From Limibacter armeniacum (GTDB taxonomy: Bacteria > Bacteroidota > Bacteroidia > Cytophagales > Flammeovirgaceae): a stretch of DNA of 64,000 nucleotides. The position numbers and the translations under genes were made by a program. Within the stretch, counting starts at the first letter, position 1. Every line of letters begins with the position of its first letter. Below, one piece after another: positions 50,741-59,310 of this stretch. The stretch spans positions 248,001-312,000 of the forward strand of contig NZ_JBAJNO010000001.1 of assembly GCF_036880985.1 (NCBI RefSeq), in the 5' to 3' direction. Under the pieces are notes generated by a model, which did no database searches, was not told the DNA's origin, and worked only from the letters and a program-made list of their open reading frames with translations.

Positions 50741-53289
50741 AAAATAAACTGATTCTTACGCTGGCATTTTTCAGCGTTATTTTTAGTGCTTTTGCCGAAA
50801 AGGCAAAAGCTCCTTTACAGCGGGAAACTGATTTCAATTTTGACTGGAAATTCACCTTGCTCGCTGATACTAGCAGTCTCACAAAAGTACCGCTTGCCGA
50901 TGCAGATTGGAGAGCGGTGCGCTTGCCGCATGACTGGAGTGTGGAAGCTTCTTTTGATTCTACCCTTGAGGGCTGTACGGGTTACCTTCCAGGCGGCGTT
51001 GGTGTTTACCAAAAGCATTTTCAGACGCCTGTTTCTCCGGAAGAGAAAAGCACTTTTATCCTTTTTGATGGCGTCTACAATAATGCCACTTTCTGGCTTA
51101 ATGGACAGGAATTGGGCATCAATCCTTATGGCTATTCTCCGGTCTATTTTGACCTGACAGACAAGCTGAAAACTGATGGTACTGATAATGTCCTGACGGT
51201 CCATGTGGATCACTCAAGATATGCAGACAGCCGTTGGTACACGGGAAGCGGCATCTATCGGAACGTTAAGCTGATCACAGTTGACAAATTGCATATTCCA
51301 ATCTGGGGAACCTTTGTCACCACGCCTCAAATCAGTCAGGGCAATGCTGAAGTTAATATCCAAATTCAGGTCAAGAATGAGGAAGCCAAGACAAGCAGCT
51401 TTGAGCTGAAAACCCTCATTTTGGATGAGTCAGGAAATGAAGTGGCAGTAAAAGTACAAAAGCAAAAATTGGGTAAAGGTCAGTCAGCTACTTTCACCCA
51501 GACACTGAATGTAGTCAATCCGAAACTTTGGGACACGGAACATCCTACGATGTATAAAGCCGTTACGTCCTTATCGGTTAAAGGTAAGGTAGTGGATGAA
51601 TACAATACGCCATTCGGCATCCGAAGGCTTGAGTTTAAGGAAGGAGAAGGCTTTTTTCTGAACGGGAAATCCACTTTGGTGAAAGGCGTTTGTTTGCACC
51701 ACGATGGAGGTTTGGTAGGAGCAGCAGTACCGGAAGGCGTGTGGAGAAGAAGACTAGCTAAACTGAAGGAAGCGGGCGTCAATGGCATCAGGACATCACA
51801 TAATCCATTCTCGGAAGAGTTTCTGAATCTTTGTGACGAAATGGGCTTTTTGGTTCAGAATGAAATTTTTGACGAATTGGATTATCCGAAAGACAAGCGT
51901 CTCAACATGCATGACCGCATCAAAGATTATATCACGAGAGGTTATTCGGAGCATTTTCAGGATTGGGCGAAAAGTGACCTGACCCGTACTATGCTTAGGG
52001 ATAGAAACCACCCATCCGTATTTCAGTGGAGTATCGGTAACGAGATCGAGTGGACCTACCTGCATTACCGCTACATCACCGGTTTCTTTACCGATTATGA
52101 GAATCCGAACAAGAATTCGGGCTTTTACGGGAAGCTGCCGATGTATTCCCCCGATGAGCTGAAGAAACGCTATGATGAATGGGAAAAAGGCGAATACATC
52201 TTGGCGAATACTGCCAAAAGAATCAACGGATGGGTAAAAGAACTCGACACCACCAGACCGACCACTGCCAATCTGATTATTCCACAGGTCAGCCATGTAA
52301 GTGGCTATGCAGATGCCGTAGATTTGGTGGGGTACAGTTACCGTAATGTCATCATTCCTTGGGCGCAGAAACATTTTCCCCACAAGCAGGTGACTATCAA
52401 CGAGTGTCCAGGTACATGGGATGATTGGAAACAGGTGTTGGAGCATCCCGGCGTATTCAGTATGTATATGTGGACAGGCATTGACTATATGGGTGAGCGT
52501 CATGGTGATTGGCCTGAGAAAAGTGCATGGGGAGATATGCTGGACTTGGCAGGATTTGAGGTACAGGGTTGGAATTACTTCAAAAGTATTTGGAATGATC
52601 AGCCGCACCTTTCAATTGGTACACTTCCTCTGGCGGAATCGGGTTTTACGGCTGACTCACTATCAGGCTTTGCAGTAGCTGAAAGCAAAAAATCATACAA
52701 ATGGAGAGACTCCAATATGCATTGGAATTACCAAAAAGGTGACAGTGTATTGGTAGAAGTATGTGCCAACTATGCAACAGTGGAGCTGTTTCTGAACGGA
52801 AAATCATTAGGCTACAGAAGCATGTCCGAAAGCCCTGACAGACTGATGAGATGGGTAGTGCCATTTGCAGAAGGAGAACTGGTAGCTAAGGCAAAACTAG
52901 GCAATCTGGAGGAAAAAGCCAGTCTGAAATCAGCAGGAAAGCCTGTCAAAATGCTCCTGACAGCAGATCAGTCGACCTTAACGGCAAATGCCTATGATGT
53001 ATCGCATTTGGTGGTGCAATTGGTGGACAGTAAAGGAGTGCCTGTTCAGACGGAAGATGTGCGTGTCAACTTTGAAGTAGAAGGAGAAGCGAAGTTGCTG
53101 GGCGTAGACAATGGTGCCAAAACCAATACAGAGGATTTTCAGAAGAACAACATACTGACTTCAAAAGGAAGATGCTTGACCATCATTCAATCCACCAAAA
53201 CAGCAGGAACGGTAACTGTCACTGCAAAAGCGGAAGGTTTTGAAAGTCAATCCATTGAAATTCAGGTGGTAAAATCTCCTAAAGCATAA
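50737..53289 (+). CDS. GH2 beta-galactosidase-like enzyme
   Basis: An 850-residue secreted protein (signal peptide ending SAFA). It has complete GH2 domains, with PHDWSVEASFD, acid/base Glu436 in WSIGNEIEW and nucleophile Glu556 in INECPGTW. It has a long insertion in the barrel (about 440-500) and C-terminal Ig-like domains. It is the most divergent of the three intact GH2 proteins and probably has its own substrate. It overlaps the upstream sulfatase by 4 bp (ATGA), which argues that both act on one oligosaccharide. Periplasmic location is expected. Confidence 0.9.
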   Translation: MKNKLILTLAFFSVIFSAFAEKAKAPLQRETDFNFDWKFTLLADTSSLTKVPLADADWRAVRLPHDWSVEASFDSTLEGCTGYLPGGVGVYQKHFQTPVSPEEKSTFILFDGVYNNATFWLNGQELGINPYGYSPVYFDLTDKLKTDGTDNVLTVHVDHSRYADSRWYTGSGIYRNVKLITVDKLHIPIWGTFVTTPQISQGNAEVNIQIQVKNEEAKTSSFELKTLILDESGNEVAVKVQKQKLGKGQSATFTQTLNVVNPKLWDTEHPTMYKAVTSLSVKGKVVDEYNTPFGIRRLEFKEGEGFFLNGKSTLVKGVCLHHDGGLVGAAVPEGVWRRRLAKLKEAGVNGIRTSHNPFSEEFLNLCDEMGFLVQNEIFDELDYPKDKRLNMHDRIKDYITRGYSEHFQDWAKSDLTRTMLRDRNHPSVFQWSIGNEIEWTYLHYRYITGFFTDYENPNKNSGFYGKLPMYSPDELKKRYDEWEKGEYILANTAKRINGWVKELDTTRPTTANLIIPQVSHVSGYADAVDLVGYSYRNVIIPWAQKHFPHKQVTINECPGTWDDWKQVLEHPGVFSMYMWTGIDYMGERHGDWPEKSAWGDMLDLAGFEVQGWNYFKSIWNDQPHLSIGTLPLAESGFTADSLSGFAVAESKKSYKWRDSNMHWNYQKGDSVLVEVCANYATVELFLNGKSLGYRSMSESPDRLMRWVVPFAEGELVAKAKLGNLEEKASLKSAGKPVKMLLTADQSTLTANAYDVSHLVVQLVDSKGVPVQTEDVRVNFEVEGEAKLLGVDNGAKTNTEDFQKNNILTSKGRCLTIIQSTKTAGTVTVTAKAEGFESQSIEIQVVKSPKA

Positions 53290-53342
53290 TGATAATTGAC
53301 CACGATTAAGCTTTGCAGATTAGAACGCACTTTAGGACCTGT

Positions 53343-53422
53343 GTCCCGAAGGGACTAAATATCTCAGCGATGGGATTTATCCCATCGACACGATACATAC
53401 ATTTTAGAAGTCCTGAAAGGAC
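53343..53422. repeat. REP-like element with three hairpins
   Basis: A perfect 9-bp hairpin (CGATGGGAT, TT, ATCCCATCG; 53368-53387) is flanked by two short ones of the form GTCC(C/T)-GAA-(G/A)GGAC at 53343-53355 and 53410-53422. The symmetric set lies in the spacer before GH117 and looks like a repetitive extragenic palindrome. Confidence 0.6.
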
Positions 53423-53478
53423 GATATATCAATAAAAATAATCCATAATTCAAGTTGAGAGAATCACTTACTGACAAT

Positions 53479-54732
53479 ATGAAGATGAGAAAAATACTAC
53501 TGGCAGCCGCTATTATCGGAGCTGTACAAGCCTGCCAAAAGCCAATGCAAAAGCAAGCAGGATTTCCTTTTATTCTGCCCGATGAAAAGCCAAACCGTGA
53601 GATGAGTGCCGCCATGGAGCGCATCTATCGTGATTATGAAGCCCCACAGCCCCACGAAAATGAGCTGTTCAGTCAGTTCAAATACACAGAACTGAAAGGC
53701 TTTGATTACAATGGACATGACGGTACCATTACCCGCCGTGACCCTTCCAAAGTGATTCATCATAATGGAAAATACTATGTTTGGTATACTTACCGCCATA
53801 CCCCAACACCACCTCAGGGAGCTGCAAAAAGCAATGATACCATTCCTTCCTCTGACTGGGATTTGTCTGAAATCTGGTATGCCACTTCAGAAGATGGCTT
53901 TACATGGGAAGAGCAGGGAGTAGCGGTCAAGCGTCCTGAAAAACCGATCGTAGGCTGGCGTTCAGTAACAACCACAGACATTCTGGAATGGGAAGGCAAA
54001 TTCTATCTCTATTACCAAGGCTTTATGGAAGCCAGCGGAAAGCGTGGAGACGACTGCCCTGTAGCAGTGTCCTATGCTGATTCGCCGGACGGACCGTGGA
54101 CGCCTTACAACAAGATTGTTATCCCGAATGGAGCAGAAGGAGAGTGGGACCAATATTCGATCCATGACCCTTATCCATTGGTACATGATGGCAAGATCTA
54201 CCTTTATTACAAATCGGACTTCAACGAGAAACCACATCTGGTTCGGATGCAGGGAGTGGCTATTGCCGATAACCCGTTGGGACCCTTTAAGAAGCATCCA
54301 CAGAACCCTGTTGTTACGTCAGGACATGAGACTACGCTGTTCCCATTTAGGGAAGGAGTGGCAGCTTTGGTTTACAAGGATGGACCGGAACACAACACAA
54401 TTCAGTATGCGAAAGACTGGGTCAACTTTGAGATTGCTTCCATTACCGAACTGATGCCAATAGCAGCAGGACCGCATGTACCGGATGCCTTTACGAACAC
54501 AAAGGACGGTAGAGGTATTACTTGGGGACTATCACATTTTATTGGAATGGGAGAAAAAGGAAAGAAACACTCTATGCTGGTGCGCTTTGATTGCGACCTA
54601 AGTTTGGATGTGGATGACCCACAAATGAAAGGGCATCAGGTGTACCATGCGCCGGAGGTGTATTTCCGTCAGGGATTGAGCCAGAAACAGCGGGAGCGGA
54701 TTGCCAACGAGAATAAAAGTAAAAATCAGTAA
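53479..54732 (+). CDS. GH117 alpha-1,3-(3,6-anhydro)-L-galactosidase family lipoprotein
   Basis: The ATG at 53479 gives 417 residues with a lipoprotein signal (AVQAC). The five-bladed propeller of GH117 is recognisable: SAAMERIYRDYEAPQP, FDYNGHDGTITRRDPSKVI, YYVWYTYRHT and SIHDPYPLV. Members cut terminal 3,6-anhydro-alpha-L-galactose from neoagaro-oligosaccharides, the last unit of agar. The presence of this gene supports an agar or porphyran substrate for the locus. The clade (exact specificity) is not resolved by eye. It precedes the BNR gene by 69 bp and follows a REP-like spacer. Confidence 0.88.
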   Translation: MKMRKILLAAAIIGAVQACQKPMQKQAGFPFILPDEKPNREMSAAMERIYRDYEAPQPHENELFSQFKYTELKGFDYNGHDGTITRRDPSKVIHHNGKYYVWYTYRHTPTPPQGAAKSNDTIPSSDWDLSEIWYATSEDGFTWEEQGVAVKRPEKPIVGWRSVTTTDILEWEGKFYLYYQGFMEASGKRGDDCPVAVSYADSPDGPWTPYNKIVIPNGAEGEWDQYSIHDPYPLVHDGKIYLYYKSDFNEKPHLVRMQGVAIADNPLGPFKKHPQNPVVTSGHETTLFPFREGVAALVYKDGPEHNTIQYAKDWVNFEIASITELMPIAAGPHVPDAFTNTKDGRGITWGLSHFIGMGEKGKKHSMLVRFDCDLSLDVDDPQMKGHQVYHAPEVYFRQGLSQKQRERIANENKSKNQ

Positions 54733-54801
54733 TTGATAACAGCATGAGTCAATCTGAACAATGGTTCGGGTTGGCTCATGTTTGTATATAAATATGCAAT
54801 C

Positions 54802-57594
54802 ATGAAAAAAACAGCAATTGCAATTCTGTCCATGCTGATGACGGTGCAAGTGCAGGCACAGACGGAAGCTGCCTTCTTTCAGCAGCTGGAAACCGGAAAA
54901 GTATTATCCACCAATGAAGTGACTTGGCAGCAGTTTGGTCCCGGCAATGCCGGTTTCGCCAACTTGTTACGCTTTCACCCGACGTTGCCAGGCGTGGTGG
55001 CTTTATGTCCGGATATGTGGAACGCCTATCAGTCTGAAAACCATGGTAAGAATTGGTATGGCATTACGGATCCGGATGGGGATGCTACTTTCTATCACTT
55101 GCGGGACCTGTATTATTCGCCAAGTGATGCCCAATTCGGTTTAGCCATTTCGTCTTCGGAATTGTGGCAGACGCATGACATGGGCAAAAGCTGGGAGGTA
55201 GTACCTAACTGTCCGTGGTACAAGGTGGATACCGATGGCGGAGATCAAGACCGATGGAAAAAGAAAGTCGCTTCATTGGCAATTGATCCAAACAACAAGG
55301 ATGTCTGGTATGTAGGAGGAGGCATGAATGTCAGGGGACAGGATTGGCTTTCTAGCTACAAGGAAGTAACTGCCGAAAATCCACATGGAAAGGAAGCAGA
55401 AAATGAAGGAAAACTCTGGCGTTCCACCAATGCTGGTAAAAGCTGGCAACTGATCACAAAAGGTTTGCCTCAAAAGGCGCAGGTGGGGCGAATCACCGTA
55501 AATCCAAACAACTCCAAACAGGTATTTGCCGCTTCCAATTACGGTATTTTCCGCACTGATAACGGTGGTAAGAAATGGGTGTCGGTTTCTGCAGGCAAGC
55601 TGGACAATGATATCATCATGGATATGGATGCCTACTATGATGTGAAAAGCAAAAAGTTGATCATTTATGTGATTGATCAGGTGCAATACCTACCAGATGG
55701 TCAAACCACTAAATGTACTGGGGGAGTATTCTGTTCGGAGGATGCAGGAAAAACATGGAAAAAAATCAATGGAGATTTGGGGCTTGATATAGGACAACTG
55801 TCAGGCGGCGTGCCTGCAAACTATTACAAGAACATTGCTAAATGGATGGGGATTTCGGTAAAGGAAGCCAGAAAGAAATATCCAGTTTTACCAAAAAATG
55901 CCCTGCAACGCTTCAATATGATCAGTGTAGATCCAAGTCGTGAAAAGGCAGTCTATTTGGGTTTTTCGGATCCACAGATCGGAAATTCCATTATGCCGGG
56001 AAGGCTTTGGGTGACGGAAAACAATGGTAAAAAGTGGACGAACACAGCCCGTTTGTATGAAGATGCTTGGGCAAAGGATAGCCGGTATTGGGAAGCCCGC
56101 AACAATCCTTATCACGAAAACATGGAAGTAGGTCATTATTCCAAGCATATGCGATTTGGAAAGGATTACGCCCTTCGTTCCATGCGAGCCTTGGATGTTG
56201 GCGTGGACGGCAGTGTCATGATTATCTCCGATCACAGCACCATGCTCAGTATGGATCACGGCAAAACATGGAAGCAGATGGATGAGGACACCACACCGAA
56301 AGGCGGAATAGTAGGACATGGCAACAGCAATCTGCCGGGATTGACTATTGCGCAGGATCGCCGTTTCGAGACCACACTTTTTGGTTCTGGTGAACATCAC
56401 CTTTGGATTCCAACAGGCGAGCGCAAGGATGGTATTCCTGCCATTAGGTTTGTGGAAAGCACACAGCCTACAGTCAGCAACTTGGCTTTTGACCCGTACG
56501 ATGGCAAAACAGTGTATGCCACTTCCAACAGACAGGAAAACAAAGAAAACATCTTCAGGAGTACAGATGGGGGCAATACATGGGAAAACTATGGTGTAGC
56601 CACACCTGCCACCAAAAAGTGGAAGGACGATTTCTACACCAACGGACTGACCATTGATCCGATCAATAATCAGTACATGTATTTCGGAAGTACCCGCATT
56701 GTAAATGCTGAAAAAGGGAAGCAAGGTGGATTTTTCTTCTCAGAGGATTTCGGTAAAACATTTAAGCAAAGAAACAATGGCTTGCCTTCTCCAGCCCGCA
56801 TCAATGACATTCAGTTTGATCCAAGAGATCAGTCCCGAAAGTCCCTGTTTATCGCAGCAGAAAAGAATACACAAAATTATTTTAAACCTGTTGCAGAAGG
56901 CGGCTTGTACCATTCTTCTGACAGGGGCTTGAACTGGAAAAAAGTAAAGACACCGAAGTCAGTGGAAAGTGTACAGTTTATCAAGATGGACCATACCAAC
57001 CGGATGTACATAACCACTGGTCATAACGGTGGAGGAGCCGGCGTTTGGTACACCGATGATTTTGGTGATTCCTGGGAACAAATCTTCTCATTTGCCGGAA
57101 CGGAATGTATAGACATTTCCCCATTTGACCATAACCTGTTAGTAGTTTCCGTCCGCTTTTCCTCTTTAAATCAAGGCATCTACATCAGTAGAGATAGAGG
57201 TCTCACTTGGACGAAAAACAACCGGAACATTGGCATTCCGCATCAGATCGAGGATGTGAAGTTTGATATTTTTGATGCGTCCAAAATGTGGCTAGCCACC
57301 AAAGGATGCGGTTTCTATGAGGGAGAGATTAAAGATGGACAGGACATACAGGTAGTGGAAGCATTGCCCAATGTAGCAGACAGCAAAGATGGGGCAGCCA
57401 TTCAGCTGAAAGCCGACATAGTAAATCCTGATTTCAAGCATGACAAGATTATCTGGAAGTCAGAAAACCCGTCGGTGGCAACAGTTGACCGGAACGGTTT
57501 GGTCACGCCTGTTAGCAAAGGACAAACCAAGATATGGGCAACCACGGAAGATGGTAGGTTTACGGATTTCAGCATCATTACGGTGCATCCATAG
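54802..57594 (+). CDS. Secreted BNR/sortilin-like beta-propeller protein with Big_2 domain
   Basis: The ATG at 54802 gives 930 residues with a signal peptide (ending VQAQ). Repeated Asp-boxes of the form S-x-D-x-G-x-x-W are visible (WRSTNAGKSW, SEDAGKTW, RSTDGGNTW, SSDRGLNW, SRDRGLTW), giving one or two propellers like VPS10/sortilin or xyloglucanase-type GH74 folds. The C-terminal 80 residues form a Big_2-like domain (IIWKSENPSVATVDRNGLVTP). No catalytic residues can be assigned. It sits between GH117 and GH28-like genes, so a role in galactan binding or hydrolysis is plausible. It might be a new hydrolase family. Confidence 0.75.
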   Translation: MKKTAIAILSMLMTVQVQAQTEAAFFQQLETGKVLSTNEVTWQQFGPGNAGFANLLRFHPTLPGVVALCPDMWNAYQSENHGKNWYGITDPDGDATFYHLRDLYYSPSDAQFGLAISSSELWQTHDMGKSWEVVPNCPWYKVDTDGGDQDRWKKKVASLAIDPNNKDVWYVGGGMNVRGQDWLSSYKEVTAENPHGKEAENEGKLWRSTNAGKSWQLITKGLPQKAQVGRITVNPNNSKQVFAASNYGIFRTDNGGKKWVSVSAGKLDNDIIMDMDAYYDVKSKKLIIYVIDQVQYLPDGQTTKCTGGVFCSEDAGKTWKKINGDLGLDIGQLSGGVPANYYKNIAKWMGISVKEARKKYPVLPKNALQRFNMISVDPSREKAVYLGFSDPQIGNSIMPGRLWVTENNGKKWTNTARLYEDAWAKDSRYWEARNNPYHENMEVGHYSKHMRFGKDYALRSMRALDVGVDGSVMIISDHSTMLSMDHGKTWKQMDEDTTPKGGIVGHGNSNLPGLTIAQDRRFETTLFGSGEHHLWIPTGERKDGIPAIRFVESTQPTVSNLAFDPYDGKTVYATSNRQENKENIFRSTDGGNTWENYGVATPATKKWKDDFYTNGLTIDPINNQYMYFGSTRIVNAEKGKQGGFFFSEDFGKTFKQRNNGLPSPARINDIQFDPRDQSRKSLFIAAEKNTQNYFKPVAEGGLYHSSDRGLNWKKVKTPKSVESVQFIKMDHTNRMYITTGHNGGGAGVWYTDDFGDSWEQIFSFAGTECIDISPFDHNLLVVSVRFSSLNQGIYISRDRGLTWTKNNRNIGIPHQIEDVKFDIFDASKMWLATKGCGFYEGEIKDGQDIQVVEALPNVADSKDGAAIQLKADIVNPDFKHDKIIWKSENPSVATVDRNGLVTPVSKGQTKIWATTEDGRFTDFSIITVHP

Positions 57595-57608
57595 GCAGTA
57601 AAACCTTT

Positions 57609-57729
57609 CGGCTTCGCTCAAAAACCTTGTTGGCTGAGCGGAGCCGAATTCGTGACTATTTATAATTAATGTGAATTATGCATTGAGTCTTTTTGCCCCT
57701 TGTAGAGACGCATGTAATGAGTCTCTACA
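57609..57729. repeat. Two inverted repeats in the spacer before the GH28-like gene
   Basis: CGGCTTCGCTCA (57609-57620) pairs with TGAGCGGAGCCG (57635-57646), with one mismatch. TGTAGAGAC (57701-57709) pairs with GTCTCTACA (57721-57729). Both resemble repetitive extragenic palindromes. One may also terminate the BNR transcript. Confidence 0.55.
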
Positions 57730-57878
57730 ATCAATCAATTTCTATTTTGTAGGGCTTGAATTAGAAAGCATATAAAGCGTTCACCATCCATAACTCACGT
57801 TAATTAGAGGATTTGGAAAAACTCAATGCATTAAGTTTGAAAGCAGTATTCCTATTTTATTCAAGACCAATCAACACC

Positions 57879-59303
57879 ATGAAAATCAAAGAATTTTTAA
57901 GGACAATGGCGGTGGGAATACTGCCTTTTGTCACCCTTCTGCTGTTATCAGTTCAGCCGTTAAAGGCAGCCGACTACAACGTATTGGATTTTGGGGCAAA
58001 AGGAGACGGTCTTACCTTGGATACAAAAGCGGTGCAACAAGCCATTGACCAATGCAGTGCCGAAGGTGGCGGAAAAGTGATAATTCCGTCAGGCAAAACC
58101 GTTTTGGTCGGGACTATTTACCTGAAAAGTTATGTGATGCTTTACCTTGAAAATGGGGCAGTCCTGAAAGGAAGTCCAGATATCAAGGACTACACCACAG
58201 ACACGCACAAGAACCGGTACAAGTTTGAGCCACACATGGATCGCTGCCTGATTTTTGCCCAGAATGCGCTTTCTTTTGGTATTGAAGGAAGGGGAACCAT
58301 TGACGGGAATGGTCACCCCAAATATTTTAACCGAAAAACAGGCAGACCAATGCTGATCCGCTTTTTAAACTGTCAGGATATCCACATGCGAGATGTCAAA
58401 CTGATCAATCCGGCGGCATGGACGTCAGCTTGGATCAATTGTGACGACATTCTGGTGGATGGGATTTACATCCATAGTCGGGTAAATCATAACGGAGATG
58501 GATTGGACTTTGATGGGTGTACCAATGTGCGAGTTTCGAATTCAAGCTTTGACACCAGTGATGATTCCATCTGTCTGCAAGCCTCTGATACTGAAAGGGG
58601 ATGTCGTGATGTGGTGATTACCAACTGTATTTTTGAAAGCAAGTGGGCAGGTATTCGTATTGGCTTGTTGTCTCGTGGAGATTTTGAAAATGTGACCGTC
58701 AACAATTGTACGTTCAAGAATATTCAGGACAGCGGATTGAAGATCCAAATGAACGAAGGTGGAAAAATGAGCAACATGATATTTTCTAACCTGATTATGA
58801 AAAGCGTTCCCCGACCGATTTTCCTTACTTTCTGTCAGCAAAGAGCCTATGTGGACTCACCTGATACATTGTACCCGATGGATAAAATGGGAGATATGAC
58901 TTTTCAGAACCTAAGTATTGACAACCGTATGCTCGACAAGAACAGCGGTATTTTTATCACAGGTATTACGGACAACTATATTGAAAATATCATCCTGAAA
59001 GATATCCGAATGCATGTGTCGGGGGAAGGAACAAAAGCAGATGCGGATCGAAAGGAATTAAATGAATATACGCCAGAAGTGCTAAAAAAATGGTGGCCCG
59101 AGTTTCGTCTGGTCGGCACGCTGCCAGCATCGGGCGTATACCTGAGGCATGTCAAAAATGTATTGGTAGATAACATCCAGCTTTTTACAGAGAAACAGGA
59201 TGCACGTCCACCGATTGTATTGGACGATGTGCTCAATCCGGCTGTCCATCACTTTTTCCTGAATGGGAAACCTATCGAGGCCGATCAACTCAAACACCAA
59301 TAA
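57879..59303 (+). CDS. GH28-like parallel beta-helix protein (polygalacturonase family relative)
   Basis: The ATG at 57879 gives 474 residues with a signal peptide (VQPLKA). It begins YNVLDFGAKGDGLTLDTKA, the usual start of GH28 and related helices. The acidic pair DTSDDSICLQA is present, with a preceding DGLDFDG. The usual catalytic HG motif is not obvious, and GIRIG stands where RIK is usual. This indicates a substrate other than polygalacturonate, or a different mechanism. Secreted to periplasm. The next sulfatase starts 8 bp after its stop, so they are co-transcribed and presumably act on one glycan. Confidence 0.8.
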   Translation: MKIKEFLRTMAVGILPFVTLLLLSVQPLKAADYNVLDFGAKGDGLTLDTKAVQQAIDQCSAEGGGKVIIPSGKTVLVGTIYLKSYVMLYLENGAVLKGSPDIKDYTTDTHKNRYKFEPHMDRCLIFAQNALSFGIEGRGTIDGNGHPKYFNRKTGRPMLIRFLNCQDIHMRDVKLINPAAWTSAWINCDDILVDGIYIHSRVNHNGDGLDFDGCTNVRVSNSSFDTSDDSICLQASDTERGCRDVVITNCIFESKWAGIRIGLLSRGDFENVTVNNCTFKNIQDSGLKIQMNEGGKMSNMIFSNLIMKSVPRPIFLTFCQQRAYVDSPDTLYPMDKMGDMTFQNLSIDNRMLDKNSGIFITGITDNYIENIILKDIRMHVSGEGTKADADRKELNEYTPEVLKKWWPEFRLVGTLPASGVYLRHVKNVLVDNIQLFTEKQDARPPIVLDDVLNPAVHHFFLNGKPIEADQLKHQ

Positions 59304-59310
59304 CACTTAT

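Noticed and set aside
51796-52608. 270-codon minus-strand frame inside the GH2 gene
   Set aside because: It lies fully opposite a GH2 gene with intact catalytic motifs and has no family features.
55888-56724. 278-codon minus-strand frame inside the BNR gene
   Set aside because: It is opposite a repeat-rich gene whose Asp-boxes are clear on the plus strand.
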